NCBI RefSeq assembly: GCF_000698595.1
Contig: NZ_JFHC01000002.1
Span: 62,001-126,000, forward strand
DNA from: Caballeronia glathei
GTDB lineage: Bacteria > Pseudomonadota > Gammaproteobacteria > Burkholderiales > Burkholderiaceae
DNA: 64,000 nucleotides
Direction of reading: 5' to 3'
Part shown: piece after piece, positions 17,793-26,998 of the stretch
Layout: every line of letters begins with the position of its first letter
Numbering within the stretch: position 1 is the first letter of the stretch
Position numbers and translations under genes: made by a program
The notes under the pieces: generated by a model
The model's input: the letters and a program-made list of their open reading frames with translations, nothing else
Told to the model about the DNA's origin: nothing
Database searches by the model: none

Positions 17793-18726
17793 GCGAGCCC
17801 ACGCTGATAAAGGCAAGAACGAGGAAGAGGGCGAGCCACAAGAGCGTCGTGCGCTCGACGAGCCTGAGCGCCGCCACCACGTGCGCGGGCATCGCGGGCA
17901 TGCCCTCGCCGAGCACCGGACGCGTTTCCAGCGTGCCGTGATAGACCGCCGGGCCGCCGATCAGCACATTGAGGCTGCCCGCGCCCGAGGCCATCACCGG
18001 TCCCGCGTTCGGGCTGTCCCACGATGCCGCCTGCGTGCGCCAGCAGTGCCATGCGGTGCGGGTGTCGCCGAGCAATGCGTAGCTCGCCGCCGTGAGGCGG
18101 GCGGGGACGTAGTTCAGGACGTCGTCGAAGCGCGCGGCCGCCCAGCCGAAGCGCAGGTAGCGCGGCGTGCGGTAGCCCCACATCGCGTCGAGCGTGTTCG
18201 CGAGGCGGAACAGGAGCGCGCCCGGACCGCCCGCGACCGCGAACCAGAAGAGCGCGCCGAAGATCGCGTCATTGCCGTTTTCGAGCGCCGACTCCACCGC
18301 CGCCCGCGAGAGCGCGTTTTCGTCGGCGTCGGCGGTGTCGCGCGACACGATCCGCGCCGTGAGCTTGCGCGCGCCTTCGAGGTCGCCGCTGCCGAGCGCG
18401 CGGGCGATCGGCGCGATGTGCTCGCGCAGGCTCTTGGCGCCAAGCGCGAACCACAGGAGCGCGACGTGCACGATGCACGCGTACGCAAACGGCAGCACGC
18501 TCACGAGCAGGCACGCGATCGCGACGGGCGGCACGACCGCCGCGAGCCACGCGAGAATGCCCGCGGGCCGGGCGCGATGCCCGGTGTTCATGCGCGCTTC
18601 GAGCTGTGTCGCGAGCTTGCCGAAACCGACGAGCGGATGGCGCGTGCGCGGCTCGCCGACGATCCGGTCGATCACCACGCCGAACACCGCGAGCAGCGCG
18701 ATCGCATAGAAGGAGAGGAGGAGCAT
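17785..18726 (-). CDS. cbiB: Adenosylcobinamide-phosphate synthase
   Basis: 313-residue membrane protein that attaches aminopropanol (phosphate) to adenosylcobyric acid. Characteristic segments are DRIVGEPRTRHPLVGFGK near the N-terminus, ARKLTARIVSRDT, ENALSRAAVESALENGNDA and FAVAGGPGALLFRLANTLD. Several hydrophobic helices, including the very N- and C-termini, place it in the inner membrane. It sits 6 bases after cobU and overlaps cobD by 8 bases, so the enzymes for linker synthesis and attachment are coupled. It is also called CobD in some nomenclatures. Confidence 0.94.
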   Translation of the reverse strand: MLLLSFYAIALLAVFGVVIDRIVGEPRTRHPLVGFGKLATQLEARMNTGHRARPAGILAWLAAVVPPVAIACLLVSVLPFAYACIVHVALLWFALGAKSLREHIAPIARALGSGDLEGARKLTARIVSRDTADADENALSRAAVESALENGNDAIFGALFWFAVAGGPGALLFRLANTLDAMWGYRTPRYLRFGWAAARFDDVLNYVPARLTAASYALLGDTRTAWHCWRTQAASWDSPNAGPVMASGAGSLNVLIGGPAVYHGTLETRPVLGEGMPAMPAHVVAALRLVERTTLLWLALFLVLAFISVGSHG

Positions 18727-18732
18727 GGGCGC

Positions 18733-19281
18733 TCAGCCCTTGAGCGCGAGCGGCAGGCCCGCGACCATCATCGTCGCGCGCGTGCTCGCGGCGGCGACCC
18801 GCTGGTTGAGCCGCCCGAGCTCGTCGACGTAGAGACGCGTCACCGAGCCGAGCGGCACGACGCCGAGGCCGATCTCGTTGCTCACCACGATGATCTTGCC
18901 GCGCGCCCCGGCGAGCGCGGCGAGAAAGGCGCCGAGCGCTTCCTGCGGCGCGGCGGGTGGCGCGCTGCCGTCGGCGGGGCACAGCAGGTTCGCGAGCCAC
19001 AGCGTGAGGCAGTCGATCAGCACGCAATGGCCCTCGCGATCCACCGAGCGCAGCGCGCCCGCGAGGTCGAGCGGTGCTTCGAGAAGCGACCAGCCGACCG
19101 GGCGCCGCGCCCGGTGGTGCGCCACGCGTTCGGCGAATTCGGGGTCGCCGATGCGCGCGGTCGCGACATAGGTGACGGCCATGCCGCTTGCGGCGGCGAG
19201 CTGCTCGGCGTGCGCGCTCTTGCCCGAGCGCGCGCCGCCGAGAATGAAGGTGAGGTCCCGCGATGAAGCGTATGAGGTCAT
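18733..19281 (-). CDS. cobU: Adenosylcobinamide kinase / adenosylcobinamide-phosphate guanylyltransferase
   Basis: 182-residue bifunctional enzyme that phosphorylates adenosylcobinamide and then transfers GMP, giving the substrate of CobS. The P-loop GGARSGKSAHAEQLA is at about 12-26, followed by TYVATARIGDPEF, the HHRARRP segment that carries the guanylylated histidine region, and NEIGLGVVP. The frame is open to 19665, but ATG 19281 gives the family start. It is divergent from cobQ across only 79 bases and leads the cobU-cbiB-cobD-btuF operon. Confidence 0.94.
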   Translation of the reverse strand: MTSYASSRDLTFILGGARSGKSAHAEQLAAASGMAVTYVATARIGDPEFAERVAHHRARRPVGWSLLEAPLDLAGALRSVDREGHCVLIDCLTLWLANLLCPADGSAPPAAPQEALGAFLAALAGARGKIIVVSNEIGLGVVPLGSVTRLYVDELGRLNQRVAAASTRATMMVAGLPLALKG

Positions 19282-19360
19282 CGCGATATTGTACCGGCGC
19301 GGGCTAAGATGACGCCTCATGCGCGCCTTGCGCGCCGCCCCACACAAGGAATCGACACTC

Positions 19361-20854
19361 ATGCACTTCGCACCGCGCGGCACGCTGATGATCCAGGGCA
19401 CGACGTCCGACGCCGGCAAGAGCACGCTCGTCGCGGGCCTGTGCCGGCTTGCGCGTCGCGGCGGCGTGCGGGTCGCGCCGTTCAAGCCGCAGAACATGGC
19501 GCTCAACAGCGCGGTGACCGTCGACGGCGGCGAGATCGGCCGCGCGCAGGCGCTGCAGGCGCTCGCGGCGGGCGTCGATGCGCAGATCGACTTCAATCCC
19601 GTGCTCCTCAAGCCGACAAGCGACCGCGGCGCGCAGGTGATCATCCACGGCCACGCGCACGCCAATCTCGACGCCCGCGCCTATCACGAGTACAAGTCGG
19701 TCGCGTTCGAGGCCGTGCTGGCCTCCTACGCGCGGTTGCAGGCCCGTTTCGACTCGGTGATCGTCGAAGGGGCGGGCAGCCCGGCCGAAGTGAACCTGCG
19801 CGATCGCGACATCGCGAACATGGGATTCGCCGAGCGCGTCGACTGCCCGGTGGTGCTCGTCGCCGACATCGATCGCGGAGGCGTGTTCGCGCATCTGACC
19901 GGCACGCTCGCGTGCCTGTCCGAAAGCGAGCAGGCGCGCATCCGCGGATTCGTGATCAACCGCTTTCGCGGCGACATCGGCCTGCTGCAGCCGGGCCTCG
20001 ACTGGCTCGAAGAGCGCACGGGCAAGCCCGTTTTCGGCGTCGTGCCGTACCTGCACGGCCTCACGCTGGACGCCGAGGACATGCTGCCCGGCGAGATGCG
20101 CACGCGCGGTGCGCGCGACGCGCTGAAGGTGATCGTGCCCGCGCTGCCGCGCATCAGCAATCACACCGACTTCGACGCGCTGCGCGCGCATCCGCAGGTC
20201 GATTTTCAGTACGTGAAGGCGGGCGTGGCGCCGCCGCCCGCCGATCTGATCGTGCTGCCGGGGTCGAAAAGCGTGCAGCGCGACCTCGCGTGGCTGCGCG
20301 AGCACGGCTGGGATCGCGCGATCGAACGGCATCTGCGGTATGGCGGGAAGGTGCTCGGCATTTGCGGTGGCATGCAGATGCTCGGGCGCGACATCGACGA
20401 TCCGGATGGCGTCGAAGGCCCGGCGGGCCGCGTGGACGGGCTCGGGCTGCTCGACCTGTCGACGGCGCTCACGCCGCACAAGCTGCTCGACAACGTGACC
20501 GGCAGGCTCGCGCTCGGCGACGGCCGTGCGAGCGTGCGCGGCTACGAGATCCACATGGGACGCACGAGCGGCGCCGCGCTCGCGCGGCCCGCGGTGCTCT
20601 TCGACGACGGGCGCCCGGACGGGGCGGTGTCGGCGGACAACCAGATCGCCGCGACCTATCTGCACGGCATTTTCGACACGCCCGAGGCTTGCGCCGCGCT
20701 GCTCGAATGGGCAGGGCTGGAACGGGCCGAGGCGCTCGACTATCCGGCGCTGCGGGAGGCGTCGCTCGAGCGGCTCGCCGATACGCTCGCGCAGTCGCTG
20801 GACCTGGAGGCCATTGCCGCGGCGTTCGGCCGCGACGGCGCGTCAATTGTGTGA
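19361..20854 (+). CDS. cobQ: Cobyric acid synthase (glutamine-hydrolysing)
   Basis: Amidates four side chains of adenosylcobyrinic acid a,c-diamide to adenosylcobyric acid, the CbiB substrate. The 497-residue protein has an N-terminal dethiobiotin-synthetase-like ATPase domain ([33 protein letters not shown]) and a C-terminal class I glutamine amidotransferase domain with the nucleophile in [10 protein letters not shown] and the His in [13 protein letters not shown] 19361 is chosen over 19319 for the AAGGA just upstream. It stands alone, divergent from cobU. Because it works upstream of CbiB, its presence suggests de novo synthesis capacity or cobyric-acid salvage; ring genes are not in this window. 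Confidence 0.95.
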   Translation: MHFAPRGTLMIQGTTSDAGKSTLVAGLCRLARRGGVRVAPFKPQNMALNSAVTVDGGEIGRAQALQALAAGVDAQIDFNPVLLKPTSDRGAQVIIHGHAHANLDARAYHEYKSVAFEAVLASYARLQARFDSVIVEGAGSPAEVNLRDRDIANMGFAERVDCPVVLVADIDRGGVFAHLTGTLACLSESEQARIRGFVINRFRGDIGLLQPGLDWLEERTGKPVFGVVPYLHGLTLDAEDMLPGEMRTRGARDALKVIVPALPRISNHTDFDALRAHPQVDFQYVKAGVAPPPADLIVLPGSKSVQRDLAWLREHGWDRAIERHLRYGGKVLGICGGMQMLGRDIDDPDGVEGPAGRVDGLGLLDLSTALTPHKLLDNVTGRLALGDGRASVRGYEIHMGRTSGAALARPAVLFDDGRPDGAVSADNQIAATYLHGIFDTPEACAALLEWAGLERAEALDYPALREASLERLADTLAQSLDLEAIAAAFGRDGASIV

Positions 20855-20915
20855 GCGAATGCTCGTGTTGGACCCGTGTAGGACCTCAGATCGCCCGCCA
20901 CGGGCTGTCTCCGGC

Positions 20916-21335
20916 TCAATACAGAATCATCTGCGTGCAGCGAAAGAGCGCGACGAGCTTGCCGTCCGCGTTCGTCACCGTCGCGTCCCAGACGTGCGTG
21001 CTGCGCCCGAGATGCACCGCGCTCGCCTTCGCGATGATCTTCCCCTCGCGCGCCGTGCCGACGTGGTTGCTCTTCAGTTCGACCGTCGTGAAGTTTTTCG
21101 CGCCCTCGGGCAGGTGCGCGATGCATGCGTAGCCGCAGCACGTATCGGCGAGGCCGATCACACTCGCGGCGTGCAGGAAGCCGTTCGGCGCGAGGAGTTC
21201 GGGCCGGATCGGGAGTTCGCCGACAAGCGAGCCGCTTTCGAGCGACACCAGCTCCACGCCGAGCAGGTCCGGCAGGCGGCCGCGCTGGCGGTTGCGCAGA
21301 TAATCGAGGGTGACGTCGGGGCGGAGGGTCGTCAT
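20916..21335 (-). CDS. PaaI-type hotdog-fold thioesterase
   Basis: 139-residue protein with a single hotdog domain. LAPNGFLHAASVIGLADTCCGYA carries the helix typical of the PaaI/YdiI-like group, with the catalytic acidic residue expected in LADT; FTTVELKSNHVGTA and THVWDATVTNADGKLVALFRCTQ form the sheet. It probably hydrolyses an acyl-CoA, but the substrate cannot be read from sequence. ATG 21335 (MTTLRPDVTL) is preferred; the longer open frame to 21476 overlaps the promoter of the divergent parA. Confidence 0.87.
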   Translation of the reverse strand: MTTLRPDVTLDYLRNRQRGRLPDLLGVELVSLESGSLVGELPIRPELLAPNGFLHAASVIGLADTCCGYACIAHLPEGAKNFTTVELKSNHVGTAREGKIIAKASAVHLGRSTHVWDATVTNADGKLVALFRCTQMILY

Positions 21336-21493
21336 GGGCGGGGGAGCGGCTCGGTCGATTGGGGGATGTGCCGGCAATGCCGGTTTTGCCGATAATATCA
21401 ACGGCTCGGACAATTGCACTTTTTCATAACAACGAACCGGCCGGCGGGATGTGGCAGTCCGGCCGCCGGGCAGCACATTTTCGGGAATCTTTC

Positions 21494-22120
21494 ATGACCG
21501 TGATCGTGGTGGCGAATCCGAAGGGCGGGGTCGGCAAGAGTACGCTCGCGACCAATCTGGCGGGATATTTCGCGGCACAGGGCGAATGGGTTGCGCTCGC
21601 GGATCTCGACAAGCAGCATTCGGCGCACGCGTGGCTGGGCATCCGGCCGGATACCCTGCCGAAAGTGGAACGCTGGCAACTGGACGTCGATTCGCCCGCG
21701 AAGCCGCCCAAGGGGCTCGAGAGGGCCGTCATCGATACGCCCGCGGCGGTGCACGGCAACCGGCTCGCACTCGCGCTGGAACTGGCGGACAAGGTGATCG
21801 TGCCGCTTCAGCCGTCGATTTTCGATATTCTCGCGACGCAGGAATTCCTGCAGAGGCTGGCGAAGGAAAAGGCGGTGAGGAAGGGATCGATCGAAATCGG
21901 GATCGTCGGGATGCGCGTGGATGCCCGCACGCGCTCGGCGGACCAGTTGCACCGGTTCGTCGAGGGGCTCGATCTGCCGGTGCTCGGTTTTTTGCGCGAC
22001 ACGCAGAATTACGTGCAGATGGCGGCGCACGGTCTCACGCTGTGGGATGTCGCCCGCACGCGCGTGGAGAAGGATCTGGAGCAGTGGCAGCCCATCGTGG
22101 AGTGGGCCGCAAGGAAGTGA
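21494..22120 (+). CDS. Orphan ParA/MinD-family ATPase
   Basis: 208-residue deviant-Walker P-loop ATPase. Walker A is NPKGGVGKSTLATNLA with the signature first lysine, Walker A' is LADLDKQHSAHAWL and Walker B lies around RAVIDTPAA. No parB-like gene follows, so it is not the chromosomal partition pair. Short stand-alone ParA proteins position chemoreceptor arrays, carboxysomes or other cargo, or act in plasmid partition. The reading frame is open to 21359, but ATG 21494 begins exactly at the family core (MTVIVVANPKGG). It is divergent from the thioesterase gene and convergent with panD. Confidence 0.85.
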   Translation: MTVIVVANPKGGVGKSTLATNLAGYFAAQGEWVALADLDKQHSAHAWLGIRPDTLPKVERWQLDVDSPAKPPKGLERAVIDTPAAVHGNRLALALELADKVIVPLQPSIFDILATQEFLQRLAKEKAVRKGSIEIGIVGMRVDARTRSADQLHRFVEGLDLPVLGFLRDTQNYVQMAAHGLTLWDVARTRVEKDLEQWQPIVEWAARK

Positions 22121-22159
22121 AGTGACCGGGCTCGAGCGGCGGGACGGCCGTGGATAACG

Positions 22160-22180
22160 CCCGCCGCCCGCCGCCCGCCG
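22160..22180. repeat. Three tandem copies of CCCGCCG
   Basis: A 21-base GC-only tract between parA and panD made of three perfect 7-base units. The last unit can also pair with GCGGCGG at about 22185-22191, giving a small hairpin just past the panD stop. It may contribute to panD termination, but there is no T-tract. Confidence 0.6.
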
Positions 22181-22192
22181 TTGTGCGGCGGC

Positions 22193-22579
22193 TCAGGTCC
22201 AGTTCTGCGTCGGCACGTGGTCGCGGCTGCCCTTGATGCGATTCTTCTCGTCGACGAACACCAGGTCGGGCTTCCAGCCCGCCTTCAGTTCCGCCTCGTC
22301 CACCTGCGCGAACGCCGCGATGATCACGAGATCGCCCAGCTGCGCGCGCCGTGCCGCCGAGCCGTTCAGCGAAATCATGCCGCTGCCGCGCTCGCCCTTG
22401 ATCGCGTAGGTCGTCAGACGCTCGCCGTTGTTCACGTTCCAGATGTCGATCTGCTCGTTTTCGACGAGATTGGCCGCTTCGAGCAGATCTTCGTCGATCG
22501 CGCACGAACCCTCGTAGTGCAGTTCGCAATGCGTGACGGTCGCGCGGTGGATCTTCGATTTCAGCATGGTGCGGTGCAT
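22193..22579 (-). CDS. panD: Aspartate 1-decarboxylase precursor
   Basis: Pyruvoyl enzyme that makes beta-alanine for pantothenate. The 128-residue proenzyme begins [20 protein letters not shown] and has the self-cleavage site Gly24-Ser25 in [13 protein letters not shown], which yields the pyruvoyl alpha chain. The [10 protein letters not shown] and [11 protein letters not shown] segments are conserved. It follows panC by 12 bases on the same strand, so the two beta-alanine/pantoate enzymes form an operon. Confidence 0.97.
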   Translation of the reverse strand: MHRTMLKSKIHRATVTHCELHYEGSCAIDEDLLEAANLVENEQIDIWNVNNGERLTTYAIKGERGSGMISLNGSAARRAQLGDLVIIAAFAQVDEAELKAGWKPDLVFVDEKNRIKGSRDHVPTQNWT

Positions 22580-22591
22580 GGTCTGGCTCTC

Positions 22592-23497
<906 letters not shown>

Positions 23498-24397
23498 TCA
23501 AGCGGGCGAATACGCGAGTCTCACGTAGATCGGCGCGTACGGTTCGGCCTGCGTGATCTCGATGAGCGTTTCCCGCGACAACTCGAGCATCGCGATGAAA
23601 TTCACGATGACGACCGCCACGCCGCGCGACGTATCGAAAAGCTCGGAGAATTCCATGAACCGCGCCGTCTGCAGGCGGCGCAGCATGACGCTCATGTGCT
23701 CGCGCACCGACAGCTCCTCGCGCGAGATCTTGTGATGCTGCACGAGCTTCGCGCGCTTGAGCACGTCGGCCCAGGCGGCGCGCAGGTCGTTTGCGTCGAC
23801 GTCCGGAAAGCGCTGCGTCGGGGCCTGCTCGATATAGACGTCGGCGCGCAGGAAATCACGCCCGAGCTGCGGCAGGTGGTCGAGCCTCTGCGCGGCGAGT
23901 TTCATCTGCTCGTATTCCAGCAGCCGGCGTACGAGTTCGGCGCGCGGGTCTTCGGCATCCTCGCCGGTGTCGGCCTTCCTGACCGGCAGCAGCATGCGCG
24001 ACTTGATCTCGATCAGCATCGCGGCCATCAGCAGATATTCGCCTGCGAGTTCGAGATTCGACTCGCGGATCTGGTCGACGTAACCGAGATACTGCGCGGT
24101 CACATCGGCCATCGGAATGTCGAGGACGTTGAAATTCTGCTTGCGGATCAGGTAGAGCAGAAGGTCGAGCGGGCCTTCGAAAGCTTCCAGAAAGATTTCG
24201 AGCGCGTCCGGCGGGATGTAGAGGTCCGTCGGCAGCTTCCAGAGCGGCTCGCCGTAGAGATGCGCGTACGCGACGCCGTCGATGGTATCGGGCGTGGAAT
24301 CGGTCGCGGGCGCCGCGAGCGCGGCGGCCGGGTTGTCCCGTGCGTCCTGTTGAGGCTGCTGGTCCGGAGCCGGAAGCGCCTCGCGGGGGGCGCTCAC
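23498..24397 (-). CDS. scpA: Segregation and condensation protein ScpA
   Basis: Kleisin subunit that bridges the SMC heads in chromosome compaction. The 299-residue protein has a variable Pro/Ala-rich first 65 residues, then the ScpA core starting FLEAFEGPLDLLLYLIRKQNFNVLDIP and AGEYLLMAAMLIEIKSRMLLP. It ends with a winged-helix region (FSELFDTSRGVAVVIVNFIAMLEL) that contacts SMC. The frame is open to 24919, but the GTG at 24397, just past the DUF3460 stop, is the likely start. No scpB is adjacent, unlike in many bacteria. Confidence 0.9.
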   Translation of the reverse strand: MSAPREALPAPDQQPQQDARDNPAAALAAPATDSTPDTIDGVAYAHLYGEPLWKLPTDLYIPPDALEIFLEAFEGPLDLLLYLIRKQNFNVLDIPMADVTAQYLGYVDQIRESNLELAGEYLLMAAMLIEIKSRMLLPVRKADTGEDAEDPRAELVRRLLEYEQMKLAAQRLDHLPQLGRDFLRADVYIEQAPTQRFPDVDANDLRAAWADVLKRAKLVQHHKISREELSVREHMSVMLRRLQTARFMEFSELFDTSRGVAVVIVNFIAMLELSRETLIEITQAEPYAPIYVRLAYSPA

Positions 24398-24399
24398 GT

Positions 24400-24585
24400 T
24401 CAGAAGTTCTGGTAGTAAACGTACGGCGTCTGCTGCACGCGCGACGATTGCTGCTTTGAGCGCTCGTCGAGGTCGATCGGCTGCTTGTCCCACAACAGCG
24501 CGCGCCCGTGCCGCTGTTCTTCTTCCAGCGACGGCTTCTGTGCTTTCAACTGATTGATGAACTGGGTGATGTCCGACTGATACAT
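24400..24585 (-). CDS. DUF3460 family small protein
   Basis: 61-residue basic protein: MYQSDITQFINQL at the start, a charged middle (EEEQRHGRALLWDKQPI) and a Tyr-rich end (PYVYYQNF). This matches the DUF3460 family found in Burkholderiales beside scpA; function is unknown. It has no signal peptide or membrane segment. Its stop is two bases before the scpA start, so it is probably cotranscribed and coupled. The frame is open upstream, but the family begins at this Met. Confidence 0.85.
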   Translation of the reverse strand: MYQSDITQFINQLKAQKPSLEEEQRHGRALLWDKQPIDLDERSKQQSSRVQQTPYVYYQNF

Positions 24586-25129
24586 GATTCGTTTTTCCGT
24601 TGGGCTCGAAGCAACTCGGTAGGGGGATGCGGCGGCTCGGGTCGTCCGGCCGCTTGCGCAGGCCGGGTCGGCCCGCCAGCCGTCTTCGGCGGCAGCGCCG
24701 CGAACTCGTCGCAATTTTACCGCAAGCGCAACCGGGCGGATCGACAACCGGCGGCGATTCCCTGGCCGGGCCTCCGGACGGCCCGCCTGAAAGGAATGTC
24801 GGCGAGGGCCGGTCAAATGGGCGGAACAAGCGGCCGGGGAGGCCGTCCAAGGCGCACGGCCGGTGATCGACCCGACGTTTCCCGCGCGGCGCAAGCCTGA
24901 GCGCGATTATCGCGGCCATCGGCGCCTTGCGCTTTTTTAAGATGGCGCGGCATACCGATGTGGTGAAATAGCGCCTGCGATATCAACCAGACCGTACCCG
25001 ACGTCCGCCGGGCCCGCCACCGATTCACCTGCTGTTTCGCAAACCGATACGCAACTGGCCGGGCCGCCGGGCCGCCGAGAAGCGGCACGAATCCATTTTC
25101 AACAACAATACCAATGCCGGAGGTCACGT
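24586..25129. other. Long intergenic region between DUF3460/scpA and tamA
   Basis: 544 bases separating divergent transcripts. I see no convincing gene on either strand: open frames here are GC-skew shadows without family features. It must hold the promoters for the scpA operon and for tamA. A GC-rich short stem (GGGCC with GGCCC near 24770-24786) is the only structure I noticed. Confidence 0.5.
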
Positions 25130-26959
25130 TTGGCGGGGCGCCTGTCTGATCCGCTCTTCAGGATACGCGAGCACGCCGATACGGGGCGGCCCGGCGCGCC
25201 GGCGCTCGTTGGCCGGGCCGCGCGCATGCTGGGCGCGCCGTTCGTGCTTTTCGTGCTCATGGCGCTCGTGGCCGCCCGGCCCGCGTTCGCGAAGTACGAC
25301 GTGGACATCGAAGCACCCCGCAGCGTGCGCTCCCTGCTCAAGGATCATCTGAACCTGTCGCGCTTTGCGAAGCGCGACGACGTGAGCGACGAGCAGTTCG
25401 AATTCCTCGTCACGGCGACGCCGCAGGAAGTGCGCGATCTGGTCGCGACCGACGGCTATTTCACGCCGGTCGTGCGCACCGACGTGAAGACCGTCGACGA
25501 CCGCAAGACCGTCACGGTGAGCGTCGATCCGGGCCCGCGCACGATGGTCGCGTCGGTGTCGCTGAACTTCAAGGGCGCCGTGACCACCGAGGACCGCACG
25601 CAGGAAAACGCCGCGCGCTTCGCGTTCTCGGTCAAGGAAGGCGACCCGTTCACCGAAAGCGCCTGGGACGACGCCAAGAACGCCGCGCTCAAGGCGCTCC
25701 GCTCGCGCCGCTATCTCGGCGCGAAAATCGAGCGTTCGCAGGCACGGGTGAATCCGCGCACGCATATCGCGGATCTGTCGGTGACATTCGACAGCGGCCG
25801 GACCTTCACCTTCGGCGACCTCGACGTGAGCGGCGTGCGCCGCTATCCGGAGCGGATCATCCGCAACGTGAACCCGATCCACCCGGGCGACATCTACGAC
25901 ATCGCGCGGGTCAACGAACTGCAGCGGCAACTGCAGAACACGCCGTACTACGCGAGCGTCGCGATCGACGCCGACAACGACGTCGCGAAGCCCCTCGAAA
26001 CGCCGATCCATCTGAAGGTGAGCGAGTATCCGTACAACAGCGTGCGCTACGGCGTCGGCTACGCGACGGACACCGGCGCGCACATCCAGGGCGCGTACAG
26101 CTACCTCGACACCTTCGGCAAGGCTTATCCGTTCACGGTTTCCGGGCGCCTCGACGAGACCCAGCAGTACGGCCAGGTGCAGCTCGCGATGCCCCCGGGC
26201 GCGCGCGGCTGGGTGAACAGCGTGATGGCGTCGTACACGAACACCAACGTGTCGGATACGCGCATCTACAGCGCGCGCGTCGGCGTGCAGCGCTCGCGCT
26301 CGCTGCAGAACATCGACACGACGTACTCGATCATCTTCTACGACGACCGCCTCACGCAGAACGCGCCGAACCCGTCGAACAGCCGCGCGCTGGTGCCGGC
26401 GTGGAGCTGGGTGCGCCGCAACGTCGACGATCCGCTGTTCCCGCGACAGGGCAACCTGATCCGCGCGGAAGTCGGGTTCGCGGTGAAGGGCATCCTGACC
26501 GACCAGACGTTCGGCCGGATCTACACGAACATGCTGCAATACCTGCCGCTCGGCAAGCGCGACCTGTTCGTGTTCCGCGCGGAGCTGGGCGGCGTGTTCA
26601 CGAGCGGCCCCTCGAACGGCGTGCCGGCGTCGCTCCTCTTTCGCGCGGGCGGCTCGAATTCGGTGCGCGGCTACAGCTACCAGAGCATCGGTAACAACGT
26701 GCAGGGCTCGATTCTTCCGACCAAATACCTGGTGACGGGCAGCTCCGAATATCAGCACTGGTTCACGCACGACTGGGGCGGCGCGGCCTTCTTCGACATC
26801 GGCACCGCCACCGACACCTGGAGCGAGCGCGTCTTTGAGCCCGGCGCGGGCCTCGGCGTGCGCTGGCGCAGCCCGGTGGGGCCGGTCAACATCGACGTGG
26901 CCTATGGTTTCAAGAACAAGAGCATCAAGCCGTACCTGACGCTCGGCATCGCATTCTGA
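25130..26959 (+). CDS. tamA: Translocation and assembly module outer-membrane protein TamA
   Basis: Omp85-family outer-membrane protein that works with TamB in assembly of autotransporters and other barrels and in lipid traffic. The 609-residue frame has an unusual TTG start fixed by a strong GGAGG 7 bases upstream. It has a long N-region with the hydrophobic signal at about 35-52 (FVLFVLMALVAARPAFA), POTRA-like domains to about 265, then a 16-strand-type barrel. The Omp85 signature segment FRAGGSNSVRGYSYQSIG is present, and it ends in a C-terminal Phe (LGIAF). tamB follows 39 bases later. Confidence 0.94.
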   Translation: MAGRLSDPLFRIREHADTGRPGAPALVGRAARMLGAPFVLFVLMALVAARPAFAKYDVDIEAPRSVRSLLKDHLNLSRFAKRDDVSDEQFEFLVTATPQEVRDLVATDGYFTPVVRTDVKTVDDRKTVTVSVDPGPRTMVASVSLNFKGAVTTEDRTQENAARFAFSVKEGDPFTESAWDDAKNAALKALRSRRYLGAKIERSQARVNPRTHIADLSVTFDSGRTFTFGDLDVSGVRRYPERIIRNVNPIHPGDIYDIARVNELQRQLQNTPYYASVAIDADNDVAKPLETPIHLKVSEYPYNSVRYGVGYATDTGAHIQGAYSYLDTFGKAYPFTVSGRLDETQQYGQVQLAMPPGARGWVNSVMASYTNTNVSDTRIYSARVGVQRSRSLQNIDTTYSIIFYDDRLTQNAPNPSNSRALVPAWSWVRRNVDDPLFPRQGNLIRAEVGFAVKGILTDQTFGRIYTNMLQYLPLGKRDLFVFRAELGGVFTSGPSNGVPASLLFRAGGSNSVRGYSYQSIGNNVQGSILPTKYLVTGSSEYQHWFTHDWGGAAFFDIGTATDTWSERVFEPGAGLGVRWRSPVGPVNIDVAYGFKNKSIKPYLTLGIAF

Positions 26960-26998
26960 CTTTTCGACGGCACCTCACCTGACGACGCAACAAGACGC

